Assembly: GCF_013112485.1 (NCBI RefSeq)
Contig: NZ_JABFHG010000016.1
Location: forward strand, 48,230 to 112,229
Source of the DNA: Roseicella sp. DB1501
GTDB lineage: Bacteria; Pseudomonadota; Alphaproteobacteria; Acetobacterales; Acetobacteraceae
Length of the DNA: 64,000 nt
Direction: 5' to 3'
Shown here: positions 47,868 through 57,343 of the stretch, piece by piece
How the letters are laid out: every line of letters begins with the position of its first letter
Numbering within the stretch: the first letter of the stretch is position 1
Translations under genes and position numbers: made by a program
The notes under the pieces: model-generated
What the model saw: only the letters and a program-made list of their open reading frames with translations
Database searches by the model: none
Told to the model about the DNA's origin: nothing

Positions 47868-50636
47868 ATGCTGCGGATACATCAGAGCGTGTCGGCAGCC
47901 GAGGCCAAATCGTACTATACCCAAAGCCTGGGGCACGCGGATTACTACGTCCAGGGACAGGAAATCGCCGGGCATTGGCATGGAGCGCTAGCGGCACGGC
48001 TCGGCCTGTCCGGGCCCGTGACGCGCGAAGCCTTCCATGCCTTATGCGACAACCGCGACCCTTCGACCGGCCGGACGCTGACCGCTCGGCAAAAGGACGA
48101 TCGCCGGCCCGGCTACGACCTTACCTTCAGCGCGCCGAAAAGCGTCGCGCTCCTCTATGCCATGACGAACGACGCGCGCATCCTTGCCGCGTTCGATGCC
48201 GCGAGCAACGCGACCATGCGTGAGATCGAAGCCGAGATGCGGACCCGCGTGCGCCGGTCGGGCCAAGATACGGACCGCGTCACCGGCAACGCGGTCTATG
48301 CCGACTTCACCCACTTCACGACGCGCCCGGTCGACGGCCAGCCCGACCCGGATCTGCACCGCCACTACTACCTGTTCAATGTCACCTTGGATCCGGTCGA
48401 GCAGCGCTACAAAGCGGCGCAACTGGGCGACATCAAGCGCGATGCGGGCTACTTCGAAGCCGCCTTCCATGCCCGCCTGGCAGCCGGTCTATCTGCCCTA
48501 GGCTTCCGTATCGAGCGCCACGGCGAGAAATGGTGGGACGTCGCGGGAATCCCGCGCGAGATGATTGAACGCTTCTCACGCCGCTCGGCCGAGATTCAGG
48601 CGAAGGCCGCCGCACTCGGCATCACGGATCCTGATGCCAAAGGGGCATTGGGGGCACGCACCCGCCAAGGCAAGGACACGAGCCTTGATTTGGAGGAGCT
48701 GCGCGGGTTGTGGGGCGCGCGGATGAGCATGAAGGAGCGGCTGCAGCTGGAGGCGGTGGTGCGCGCCGCGGCAGTGGGGGAAAGGAGCCCGCCGATTGGG
48801 GAGCGGGTGACGCCAGCGACGGCGATGGATTTCGCGCTTGCCCATGCCTTCGAGCGTGCCTCTGTCACCAGTGAAAAGCAACTGCTGGCCAGCGCGCTGT
48901 GGCGCGGCTGCGGTGTGGCGCTTCCCGAGCAGCTGATCGCCGAGTTGGCACGGCCCGAAATGATAGCGCGGGAGGTGGAAGGCCGGCGCTTGGTCACCAC
49001 CCGGCCCGTGATGGCACAGGAGCAGGCAATGATCGCCTATGCCAGGCAGGGCAGGGGCATGTGCGCCATGCTTGGCACGGGGCGGCATGCCTTCCAGGAT
49101 ACCCGCCTGAACGCGCAGCAGCGCGCAGCAGTCAAGCATCTCCTTAACTCGCGGGACCGGGTCATTGCGGTACGCGGCGGCGCCGGCACGGGCAAATCCA
49201 CCCTGCTGAAGGAAGCGGTGGCCGGCATCGAGGAGGGCGGCTGCCAGGTCGGGCTCTTCGCCCCCACGGCGGCGGCGGTCGACGTGCTGAAATCGGACGG
49301 CTTCCAGGAGGCTGCCACGGTGCAGCGGCTGCTGGTCGACCCCGAACTGCAGGCGGCCATGCGCGGCGGGGTCATCCTGATCGACGAAGCCGGGCTGGTC
49401 GGGGTGCCGACGCTGGCCCGGGTGTTCCGCATCGCCGAGGCGGTAGGCGCCCGGGTTATCCTTTCCGGCGACACCCGGCAGCACACGGCGGTCGAGCGAG
49501 GCGACGCAATGCGGCTTCTGGAGCGTTCAGCCGGCCTGCCGGTGGCCGAAGTGCAGACCATCCTGCGCCAGACAAAAGTCGAGTACCGCGATGCCGTGGC
49601 CGCGGTTGCGCGGGGTGACGCGGCTGGGGGTCTGGCCCGGCTTGACGCGCTCGGCTGGGTGACGGAGGGCAACATGATCGCCCGCAACCAAGCGCTGGTG
49701 TGCGACTATCTGGCGGCGATCGGCGCCGGCAAAACCGTCCTCATCGTGGCACCGACCCATCGGGAGGGTGAGGCCGCGACCCGCTTGGTGCGCGAGGCGC
49801 TGCAGGCAACAGGACGCCTCGGCAGCGAGGAGCGCACCGTTTCGGCCTTGAGAGATCTCCGCTTTACGGAGGCAGAAAAAGCGGATCCCTATCGCTATCA
49901 GCCGGGCATGGTGGTGGAGTTCCATCAGCATGCGCGCGCCATCAAGAGCGGTACGCGGCTGCGCGTGACCCGCATCGACGATCTCGGCCGGGTGGTCGCG
50001 GTGGACGGGCGTGGCCGCGCTCATGCACTGCCATTGGATACGCCTGGGCGCTTCACCGTCTATCAGCCGCACGCCTTGGCGCTGGCACCAGGCGATTTGG
50101 TGCGGATTACCCGAAACACCACGTCCCTCGACGGGCACAAGCTGGCGCGCGGCAATGTCTACCGCCTGGCAGGCTTTACTAAAACCGGAGACCTGCGGAT
50201 CGAGGCCGGCCGCGAAGAATGGTGTGTCAGCGCCGATCATGGCCATTTGGCGCATGGCTACGTTGCCACCTCCTATGCGGCGCAGGGCCGGACGGTCGAC
50301 CAGGTCTTCCTGCTGCAGACAGCGCAATCGTTGCCCGCTACCTTCGCTGAGCAGTTCTATGTGTCGCTCAGCCGCGGCCGAGAGCGTGTCCGGATCTACA
50401 CCGATGATCGCCAGGGACTGCTAGCCGCCGTCGCCCGCTCCAGTCAGCGCGGATCGGCGACGGAGCTACTGGAAGGGCAGCTTGACCGGGACAGCTTGAA
50501 GCCGCGCGTGGCGGCCCGGCGCCGACAGCAGGCGCGGACCCAGCGCTACGCGGCGTATCTGGAAGAGCAACTGGGTGACGTGACAGCCGACAGCGACGGC
50601 AGCCGGAGAGGACGGGATGTTTCAGCCCGCACCTGA
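47868..50636 (+). CDS. MobF-family conjugative relaxase-helicase
   Basis: A 922-residue TrwC/TraI-like protein. The N-terminal relaxase has tyrosines 16-17 (AKSYYTQS) and the metal triad His149, His164, His166 (DLHRHYY). The helicase half has Walker A GGAGTGKST (about 437-445), the DEAG Walker B (ILIDEAGLV) and the C-terminal motif YVATSYAAQGRTVDQV. It nicks oriT, stays bound to the strand and unwinds it for transfer through the VirB channel. Confidence 0.93.
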   Translation: MLRIHQSVSAAEAKSYYTQSLGHADYYVQGQEIAGHWHGALAARLGLSGPVTREAFHALCDNRDPSTGRTLTARQKDDRRPGYDLTFSAPKSVALLYAMTNDARILAAFDAASNATMREIEAEMRTRVRRSGQDTDRVTGNAVYADFTHFTTRPVDGQPDPDLHRHYYLFNVTLDPVEQRYKAAQLGDIKRDAGYFEAAFHARLAAGLSALGFRIERHGEKWWDVAGIPREMIERFSRRSAEIQAKAAALGITDPDAKGALGARTRQGKDTSLDLEELRGLWGARMSMKERLQLEAVVRAAAVGERSPPIGERVTPATAMDFALAHAFERASVTSEKQLLASALWRGCGVALPEQLIAELARPEMIAREVEGRRLVTTRPVMAQEQAMIAYARQGRGMCAMLGTGRHAFQDTRLNAQQRAAVKHLLNSRDRVIAVRGGAGTGKSTLLKEAVAGIEEGGCQVGLFAPTAAAVDVLKSDGFQEAATVQRLLVDPELQAAMRGGVILIDEAGLVGVPTLARVFRIAEAVGARVILSGDTRQHTAVERGDAMRLLERSAGLPVAEVQTILRQTKVEYRDAVAAVARGDAAGGLARLDALGWVTEGNMIARNQALVCDYLAAIGAGKTVLIVAPTHREGEAATRLVREALQATGRLGSEERTVSALRDLRFTEAEKADPYRYQPGMVVEFHQHARAIKSGTRLRVTRIDDLGRVVAVDGRGRAHALPLDTPGRFTVYQPHALALAPGDLVRITRNTTSLDGHKLARGNVYRLAGFTKTGDLRIEAGREEWCVSADHGHLAHGYVATSYAAQGRTVDQVFLLQTAQSLPATFAEQFYVSLSRGRERVRIYTDDRQGLLAAVARSSQRGSATELLEGQLDRDSLKPRVAARRRQQARTQRYAAYLEEQLGDVTADSDGSRRGRDVSART

Positions 50637-51063
50637 AAGCCATGCGGCCCGCTTGGTGCGACCACACCTGGCGCCTGCGGACCCGGTGGCGGCACTGCCG
50701 GATCGCCGGCAAGCCTTCGACTTCCGGGCGCGACCGTTGATGGCGCTCGACTGCCGCTTTGAAGGTGGGCAGCGCAAGGCGTTCAAGTATCCGGATTTGC
50801 TGAGCTGTGAGTTCGACGGCGGCCGCCGCATCACGCTCTACTTCGAGATGGCGACGGTGATTATCGAGGGTCGGAATCTCGTGACCGGGTACGACCACCT
50901 GGTGGAGTGCAAGGTGGCCTCCGTGCAGGAGCGGCACTGCTCGGAGTTCGAGCTGGAAGATTGCGGAAGCTTCGTCGAGCGCATTCGCGTCGGCGATCCG
51001 CAGCCCCGCGGCCCTGCCGAGCACCCGGCGGGAAGACCCGGAGGCCAGGCTATTACTGGATGA
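50617..51063 (+). CDS. Hypothetical protein overlapping the relaxase gene
   Basis: A 148-residue protein starting 20 bp inside the relaxase end. The core (about 35-105) is beta-rich with FKYPDLLSCEFDGGRRITLYF. No family recognised; probably cotranscribed with the relaxase. Confidence 0.6.
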   Translation: MFQPAPESHAARLVRPHLAPADPVAALPDRRQAFDFRARPLMALDCRFEGGQRKAFKYPDLLSCEFDGGRRITLYFEMATVIIEGRNLVTGYDHLVECKVASVQERHCSEFELEDCGSFVERIRVGDPQPRGPAEHPAGRPGGQAITG

Positions 51064-51742
51064 GGACGGCGCCTTTCATGTCGAGCGTCACCGTAATGGT
51101 GTTCTGATCGGTCGCGGTGCGGCTGGTGGACCCGCCGACGGTCAGCACGAGAATCGTCACCTTGAGCCCGCCTTTGATGACCTCTTCCGCCGTAAAGTCG
51201 AGGGCAATGCTGTTGGCGCGGTTTCCGTCCTGCGCGAACTGCAGGCACTGGCCGCCGCTGTTGACGGTGGCCAGCTGCTTACGGAACTCCAGCAGGGCTT
51301 TCAGCAGATGCATGTCGGCAGTATCTGCGGTTGTCCGGCTGCGCGTCCCTCGCCCCGGTGGGGCGAGGGTAAAGTTCAGAACGGTCGTCTGACGATTGGT
51401 CGACGACCGGCTACCGCTGGCACTGGGACCAATAACGACGGGAATCGGTCCGGCTGGCACGTTTGCCCCGATTTCTGCACCGCCCTCGATGGCAAGGGTG
51501 GTCTGCACTTCCACTTTGACGCCGGCCAGCGTCATCGTGATGTCCTGATTATTGTTGCAGGCATTGCCACGGATTGGCGTCGCCGCGGCTTGGCGATTGT
51601 ACTCCGCCAGTTCGAGTTTGATTTGGTTGAGGACATTCGAAAGCGGCACGGCAGGTGGGGGCGGCGCAGCTATCGGCCCATGGGTGCAGGCGGCTACGTC
51701 CAACAGGGTCGCTAACGCCATCGCGGCAAGACCTCGTCTCAT
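51053..51742 (-). CDS. Lipoprotein with trypco2-like domain
   Basis: A 229-residue protein. Start MRRGLAAM at 51742 gives a lipoprotein signal (DVAAC, Cys19). The mature part starts with a helix (VLNQIKLELAEYNRQA) and strands with paired patterns, one of which (NRQTTVLNFTLAPP) recalls trypsin-co-occurring (trypco2) domains; two similar halves may exist. It converges with the preceding plus-strand gene with an 11-bp overlap. Family call is tentative. Confidence 0.5.
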   Translation of the reverse strand: MRRGLAAMALATLLDVAACTHGPIAAPPPPAVPLSNVLNQIKLELAEYNRQAAATPIRGNACNNNQDITMTLAGVKVEVQTTLAIEGGAEIGANVPAGPIPVVIGPSASGSRSSTNRQTTVLNFTLAPPGRGTRSRTTADTADMHLLKALLEFRKQLATVNSGGQCLQFAQDGNRANSIALDFTAEEVIKGGLKVTILVLTVGGSTSRTATDQNTITVTLDMKGAVLIQ

Positions 51743-51828
51743 CCTGCTTCCCCCTTGTTGCCAATAACGGTGAGGCGGGGGTGGCGGCCTTGGCAAGCGT
51801 TAACGCTTGGCGGTCATCGTCGAGCTGC

Positions 51829-51857
51829 GCCCGGCATGTGCAGGGCATCTGCAGGGC
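51829..51857. repeat. Heptamer array 10 (three units)
   Basis: GCCCGGC (51829, one mismatch), GCAGGGC (51840), GCAGGGC (51851), 11-bp pitch, in the 294-bp divergent region between the lipoprotein and the XRE regulator. The rest of that region shows no clear promoter. Confidence 0.75.
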
Positions 51858-52036
51858 GCTCCCAGGGGCTTCACGTGACCCTCCACGTCCGCTTCAACGG
51901 GAGCCGTAGCAGAAGCGCTAAATTTCATAGGACTTAGCGTGAAAACTTCACAGCAGAATCCCCAATTCCCATCGCCTCCTCTAATCTATGCGCTGTATTG
52001 TGCCGACAGCGAGATGAAGGGTGGAGGCGGTAGGAC

Positions 52037-52855
52037 TTGGCGAAGCGATCAGCTCACGGTCCGCATGCGGAATTTGACCAACCGGTCCAAGCGGTGAGGG
52101 CGTCTCACATGCACGAGGAAGAGGAAACGCTCCCGCTATCTCCTTCAGACATGCCGCTTGAACAATTCCTTCGCCAAAAGATCAACGAAGATCAGTTATA
52201 TAACTTCGCACGGCGTTTGCTGAACTGGCAACACGTCCAAGCCGCCAAACAAAAAGAGTCTGCTAGAAAAGGTGCAAGAACCAACATTGGAGCAATAGAA
52301 ACGTTTATTGCTGAATTTTACTCACCAACCGTAGATTTCCTACGACACTGCTGCGCGGTAACCCGGATACCGAGTTGGTATTTTGAACCCATTGCTGAAA
52401 TTGATAAGTCAGAACTGAGCCAAGATATTGTTGAACGCTGGCCGATGGGCGTGATTGGCAAAGTCCGCCGCGCAGTACAGGACTTTCTCAATGCCTGCTG
52501 GGCATTTCATATAAACGGCCCTCTCGCAGAAAAAGAGTTCTCTGATGTCAGAAGCGCTTTGGAGCGCCAGGTGGCGACGGAGCTGGCTGGCTGGCAGGAC
52601 GCCAAGGCGACAAGCACGCACAGAAGCGCCGCGCCTGAGGAGGACGCACGCACGCTTGGGGCCAACCTCTACCGGTTACGGGTCGGAAGCGGGCTGACGC
52701 AAACGGAGCTCTCGGCGCTGTCCGGAGTGACGCAATCTCACATTAGCGCGATTGAACGGGCCGCGTTTGAGCCGCGCGTCAAGACGATCATGGCGCTGGC
52801 ACGAGCGTTGAAGGTGCAACCCGGCGAGCTGTTGCCACCTCTCGACGAAAAATAG
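52037..52855 (+). CDS. XRE-family regulator with long N-terminal domain
   Basis: A 272-residue protein. The last 75 residues form a Cro/C1 HTH (LTQTELSALSGVTQSHISAIE). The first 190 are an unrecognised helical domain. Base use is AT-richer between 52190 and 52560 than in neighbours, a sign of separate origin. TTG 52037 behind GGAGG or ATG 52109 behind GAGGG may be the start. It stands at the head of the VirB genes and may control them. Confidence 0.7.
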   Translation: MAKRSAHGPHAEFDQPVQAVRASHMHEEEETLPLSPSDMPLEQFLRQKINEDQLYNFARRLLNWQHVQAAKQKESARKGARTNIGAIETFIAEFYSPTVDFLRHCCAVTRIPSWYFEPIAEIDKSELSQDIVERWPMGVIGKVRRAVQDFLNACWAFHINGPLAEKEFSDVRSALERQVATELAGWQDAKATSTHRSAAPEEDARTLGANLYRLRVGSGLTQTELSALSGVTQSHISAIERAAFEPRVKTIMALARALKVQPGELLPPLDEK

Positions 52856-52915
52856 CTTGTGTTCGACTAGTAGAATCGCATCTAAGATGCCTGGGCCATC
52901 CGGTCGAGGTGAGTC

Positions 52916-53542
52916 TTGGAGCCGCTGTCTCTCGCATTGGTCCTGCAACTGGCGTCCACCCCGGCCTGCACGGCCCCGGGAGTGCCGGCTGAGAATGTAG
53001 CCGCCGTCGCCCGGCAGGAAAGCGGCTTCCATCCCCTCGCCATCCGCGACGAGCAGACGGACCGCTCCTACTTCCCTGAGACGCTCGAGGCAGCGGAGAC
53101 ACTGGCAACCAGCCTGACTGCGCAGGGGCACCTGCTGGGGGTTGGGCTCATGCAGCTCACGCCTCCCAGCCGGTTCGGGCTCTCGATCCGGGAGGCGCTG
53201 GACGCCTGCAAAAACATGCGCGCCGGGGCCGAGCTGCTGGCGACCAATTACCGCCGAGCCATCCGCGCTGCCCTGTCGACCTACAACTCCGGCCACCCGA
53301 CACGTGCTGAAGCGTATGCCCGCTCGGTAGAGGCGCATGCCGCCCGGATGCCGCCGATCGCGGATCCTTCACCGGCCCCTACTCCGTCTCCTGCACCCGC
53401 CGCCGCCCCAACCGGCTGCGCTCCGTCCTGGGACGTCTGGGCGCGCTGCAGGCGGCGTCCGCAAACCGACGACGGCGGCAGTCGAGCCGCGCCCGCCGCG
53501 CCGGTCCTCCTGCGTGGCTCACCGATAAAGGAATCCCGATGA
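52916..53542 (+). CDS. virB1: VirB1-like lytic transglycosylase
   Basis: A 208-residue protein starting with TTG. The SLT fold is shown by VARQESGFHPLAIRD (catalytic Glu), GVGLMQLTP and STYNSG. A Pro/Ala-rich tail follows. It opens peptidoglycan for the type IV channel. Overlaps virB2 by 4 bp. Confidence 0.88.
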   Translation: MEPLSLALVLQLASTPACTAPGVPAENVAAVARQESGFHPLAIRDEQTDRSYFPETLEAAETLATSLTAQGHLLGVGLMQLTPPSRFGLSIREALDACKNMRAGAELLATNYRRAIRAALSTYNSGHPTRAEAYARSVEAHAARMPPIADPSPAPTPSPAPAAAPTGCAPSWDVWARCRRRPQTDDGGSRAAPAAPVLLRGSPIKESR

Positions 53543-53817
53543 CAAGGCACTCCGCCCTCGCCGTGGCGCTGGTCGCCGCTGCGCTCCTCCTGCCTGACAT
53601 TGCGCTGGCGCAAGCCGGTGGCGGCGGCGATCCGTTCAGCCAAGCAGTGACCTGGTTCGTCTCCGGCCCGGCGCGTGGCGTCGCCATGCTCGCCGTCGCC
53701 TGTGTTGCCGTTCTGGCATGGGTCTTCACCGCCTCACTGCGCGTGGTCGGCTTCGTGCTCGGTGGCGGCCTGGTGCTCGCCAACGTCAACACGATCGTCG
53801 GCTGGATGGGGTTCTGA
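53539..53817 (+). CDS. virB2: VirB2-like pilin
   Basis: A 92-residue protein with a long signal peptide (cleavage near ALAQA) and two hydrophobic segments (about 45-65, 70-90), the size and shape of VirB2 pilins. Confidence 0.88.
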   Translation: MTRHSALAVALVAAALLLPDIALAQAGGGGDPFSQAVTWFVSGPARGVAMLAVACVAVLAWVFTASLRVVGFVLGGGLVLANVNTIVGWMGF

Positions 53818-53821
53818 CGCC

Positions 53822-54202
53822 ATGGCGGACGAGCTGTTCTTTGATGGCGAGGACGATCTGCGGGCCGGGCCGATCCATCTCGGCGCAACCCGTCCGCCGA
53901 TGGTGCCGGGCCTCGGCATCCCTTTCACCGCCGCCGTGGTCGTGCTGCTCGGCGCGGCGGAAGTCCAGATGGCGGTGACCGGCTGGCAGGGCCTTCTCTA
54001 TGCGGCAGGCCTGATCGCCGCGGTTGCCGGGCCGCTGCGCATCTGGGTCAGCTACGACTGGTACGCCATGGAGTGCCTGTTCGTGTGGGCCCGTACGTCG
54101 GGACCTGCGCTTGATAACCGCCGCTGGGGCGGCTCCACCGTGAGCCATTTCCCTCTGAAACCCTCTAGCATTCGCGGCCTCACGGCGGGAGCCAGCCGGT
54201 GA
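53822..54202 (+). CDS. virB3: VirB3-like inner-membrane protein
   Basis: A 126-residue protein with two hydrophobic segments in its middle (about 35-75) and a conserved short tail. ATG 53822 is 4 bp after virB2; its stop overlaps the virB4 GTG. Confidence 0.87.
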   Translation: MADELFFDGEDDLRAGPIHLGATRPPMVPGLGIPFTAAVVVLLGAAEVQMAVTGWQGLLYAAGLIAAVAGPLRIWVSYDWYAMECLFVWARTSGPALDNRRWGGSTVSHFPLKPSSIRGLTAGASR

Positions 54203-56607
54203 GCGCCCCCTTCGAGCGAGCCGGTACGCGCTACGTCCGCCATTTCGGCCACGTGACCGACGGCACGGTCCTGATGGATGACGGGACCGTCTGCGGCGTG
54301 ATCGCCATAGCGGGGTTCCCCTACGAGATGGCGGACCCGCGCACCCTGAACGGCCAGCACGCCCTGCGCGCCGCCATCCTGCGCGCGATGGCCGATGATG
54401 ATATCCAGATCTACGAGCACCTGGTGCAGCACGACGCCGTGCCGGAGGTGGCCGGTGGCCCTTTGGAGCGACGCGGTTACGCCGCCGAGCTCTACCGAGA
54501 CTACGAAGCTAGCTGCCTCAAAGGCCTGCGCGAAGCCACGTGGCTTCTGACCATCCTCGTGCGGCCGCGCCTGACGGTCCCGGGCATGCGCGGGCTGCTC
54601 GGGATGCAGCCCCGTTCAGAGGACCTCAAGCGGGCAAGGCGTGCCGGTCCTAACCTCGACCAGCGACTCAATAAACTGGAGGACCGCATCAGCGGATGCC
54701 TTGCAGCGCTCGCACCCTACCAGCCACGGCGGCTCGGCATCCGCATTGAAAAGGGGGTTTCCTTCTCCGAGATCGCCGAGGCGCACCGCCTCGTGGTCTA
54801 CGCGCGCTGGATGCCGGTACCGCTCGTCGAGCCCGGGGATCTTGGCGCATCGATCTATACGGATCGCGTCATCTGCGGCACTGCGGGGTTCGAGGTTCAG
54901 CTTCCCGGTGGTGGGCGGCGGTTTGGCACCATGCTCGGCTATCGCGTCTACCCGAACCGGTGGCGGGTCGGCATGGCCGATCAGCTCATCGGCCTGCCCT
55001 GCCGCTTCACCCTGACCAACAGCTTCCTGTTCCACTCCCGCGCCAAGGCGGGCGACAAGCTGGCCCAGCGCCTGCGCCGGATGGAAAACGCGGGAGACCG
55101 GGCCCATTCGCTCAAGGAAGAGCTCACCGAGGCGATGGATGAGGTCGACCGAGGCGAGCACGTCTTGGGCGAGCACCTCTTCTCGCTGGCCATTCATACT
55201 GAGCGCTGGGAAGACCTCGAGCCCGCCGCCGCCGCGGCGCGCGCCAAGGTCACCGATATGGGCGCGGTGGTCGCCACTGAAGACATGGCGATGGAAGGCG
55301 CGTTTTTCGCTCAGCTACCCGGCTCTCCCGGTTTCCTCCGCGCCCGCGCAGGTGCCGTATCCTCCTCTGCCTTCGCCGCTATGTCCTCGATGCATGCCCA
55401 TCCGAAAGGTGAGCCAAAGCATCACTGGAAGCGGCCGCTGTTTCGCCTCCGGACAACCGGCGGGACGGCCTTCGACTTCGGATTTCACTTGCGCGATGTC
55501 GGGCACAAACTGCTCATCGGACCCAACGGATCCGGCAAAACGGTCTTTCTCGGTTTCTGCCTTGCCTTACTCGACGTCCTCGTCGGAGCGCAGGGCGGCA
55601 CGCAGACCGGCACGCAGCTCCTGTTCGACAAGGATGGCGCCAACGAAACCGTGGTTCGCGCCATGGGAGGGCGATATGCCCGGCTCCTCAGAGGGGAAGA
55701 CAGTGGAGCGGCTCCGCTGCGGGCGCTGCCGAATGACGAAACCTCCCGCGCCTGGCTGCAGCAGTTCATCACCGGCCTGATCATGGCCGACGGGCGCGGT
55801 GCACTGACGCCGGAGGACGCAAGGCGACTGGCGACCGGCATTGCCTTCATCATGCGTCTGCCGGTTCCCATGCGATCGATCGCCGGTTTGCGCGAGTTCC
55901 TCGGATACAGCGACGCGCTTGGGGCCGGCGCCCGGCTGGAGCGATGGTGCCGGGGCGGAGCACTCGGCTGGGCGTTCGACGGCGATATCGATCTGATCGA
56001 GTTCGACCATCGCATCGCCGGAGTGGATCCGACTGCGATCATGACCGACGAGACGGTTATGCCACCACTCGCCGCATATCTCCTGCACCGGGCCAACAGC
56101 GTGATGGACGGACGGCGCGCCGTATTGTGGGCTGATGAGTTCCGTGCCTACCTGCCGGACGCACGCTTTGCACGCGGCTTCGAAGACTTCGCTCTGACCG
56201 GGCGTAAGAAGAACTGGAGCCTGTGCGTCGCAACGCAGCAGCCCGAACACATCTTGGAGCACCCCATCGGGGCGTCCCTGATCGGGCAGTGCAAGACGCG
56301 GGTGCTGTTTCGCAATCCTGACGCGCGCCGGGGGCCGTACCGTGACGGTCTCGGCTGCACCGAGCGCGAGTTTCGCGCCGTGTCGGAAGACATGCTGGCC
56401 GGGCCGCACTCGGTGCTGATCAAGCGCGAGGAGCGCTCTGTGCTGTGCCGCTTCGATCTCTCGGAGATGCCGCAGCACATTCCGATCCTGTCGGGAACGG
56501 AGCGCAGCGTGCGGTTGCTGCGGGACGTGATCGCGCGGGTCGGCACTGACGATCCCGCCGTCTGGCTGGAGGAGTTCCGTCGTCGCCTTCCGGAGGCGGC
56601 CGCGTGA
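54199..56607 (+). CDS. virB4: VirB4 type IV secretion ATPase
   Basis: An 802-residue ATPase with Walker A IGPNGSGKT near 440 and Walker B VLWADEFRAYL near 640. Complete VirB4/CagE domain. It powers pilus assembly and substrate transfer. GTG start overlapping virB3. Confidence 0.93.
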   Translation: MSAPFERAGTRYVRHFGHVTDGTVLMDDGTVCGVIAIAGFPYEMADPRTLNGQHALRAAILRAMADDDIQIYEHLVQHDAVPEVAGGPLERRGYAAELYRDYEASCLKGLREATWLLTILVRPRLTVPGMRGLLGMQPRSEDLKRARRAGPNLDQRLNKLEDRISGCLAALAPYQPRRLGIRIEKGVSFSEIAEAHRLVVYARWMPVPLVEPGDLGASIYTDRVICGTAGFEVQLPGGGRRFGTMLGYRVYPNRWRVGMADQLIGLPCRFTLTNSFLFHSRAKAGDKLAQRLRRMENAGDRAHSLKEELTEAMDEVDRGEHVLGEHLFSLAIHTERWEDLEPAAAAARAKVTDMGAVVATEDMAMEGAFFAQLPGSPGFLRARAGAVSSSAFAAMSSMHAHPKGEPKHHWKRPLFRLRTTGGTAFDFGFHLRDVGHKLLIGPNGSGKTVFLGFCLALLDVLVGAQGGTQTGTQLLFDKDGANETVVRAMGGRYARLLRGEDSGAAPLRALPNDETSRAWLQQFITGLIMADGRGALTPEDARRLATGIAFIMRLPVPMRSIAGLREFLGYSDALGAGARLERWCRGGALGWAFDGDIDLIEFDHRIAGVDPTAIMTDETVMPPLAAYLLHRANSVMDGRRAVLWADEFRAYLPDARFARGFEDFALTGRKKNWSLCVATQQPEHILEHPIGASLIGQCKTRVLFRNPDARRGPYRDGLGCTEREFRAVSEDMLAGPHSVLIKREERSVLCRFDLSEMPQHIPILSGTERSVRLLRDVIARVGTDDPAVWLEEFRRRLPEAAA

Positions 56608-56656
56608 CAGGAATAGGATTGAAATATTTGCGACCCGAGAAGACAGGAGAAGCACC

Positions 56657-57343
56657 ATGCGCCGGAAGTTACTTATCGCCACCACAGCCCTGACTCTATG
56701 TGCGGTGCTTCCCGCCCGCGCGTTCGACATCGTCCACGATCCTGCGAGCAACGCGACGCGCATCGTCGAGGCGGCACGGGCCATCTCCGAGGCCATCCGC
56801 CAGTACCAGATGCTGGAGCGCACGTATAACGCTGTCGCGCATGCCACCGATCTGCAGGGCCTCGCGCAAGCGCTCGGGCCTGTGACGCGTACCTATATGC
56901 CGGAGGCAGGGTCGGCGCTGGAGTCCATGCGCGGCGTCGGCCAGCTCTGGGGCCAGGCGCAGCGCCTCCGCACCGGGAACCGCATCTACATGCCGCCCGT
57001 CCTGGACGAATGGGCGAATGAGATGGAGCGCCGGGAGAATGCCACGGCCAATGCGCAGGCCATCGCGGCAGCGGGCATGGAGGACGCGCAGGACCGCATC
57101 TCCCGGCTGAGCGCCATGCAGCTGCGGCTCGAGACAGCGCAGGACGGCACTGAGGTAGCCGCCGTCAACGGTCAGATTCTGGTCGAGCAGCAAAACCTTG
57201 CCGCCCATCGCGCGCAGATCGAACAAGCGCATCTGGTGCTGGCCGCCGAGGACCGTGTAGCGCAGCAGCGCTCCGAGCAGCGCTGGCGGCGCGACGTCGA
57301 TGACTGGGCGGCGAAGACCGAAGGCGCACTGGCGGGATGGTAG
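56657..57343 (+). CDS. virB5: VirB5/TrbJ-like protein
   Basis: A 228-residue exported helical protein (signal peptide to ARA-F). The three-helix pattern (IVEAARAISEAIRQYQMLER) is like VirB5/TrbJ minor pilus proteins. ATG 56657 with GGAG. Confidence 0.85.
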   Translation: MRRKLLIATTALTLCAVLPARAFDIVHDPASNATRIVEAARAISEAIRQYQMLERTYNAVAHATDLQGLAQALGPVTRTYMPEAGSALESMRGVGQLWGQAQRLRTGNRIYMPPVLDEWANEMERRENATANAQAIAAAGMEDAQDRISRLSAMQLRLETAQDGTEVAAVNGQILVEQQNLAAHRAQIEQAHLVLAAEDRVAQQRSEQRWRRDVDDWAAKTEGALAGW

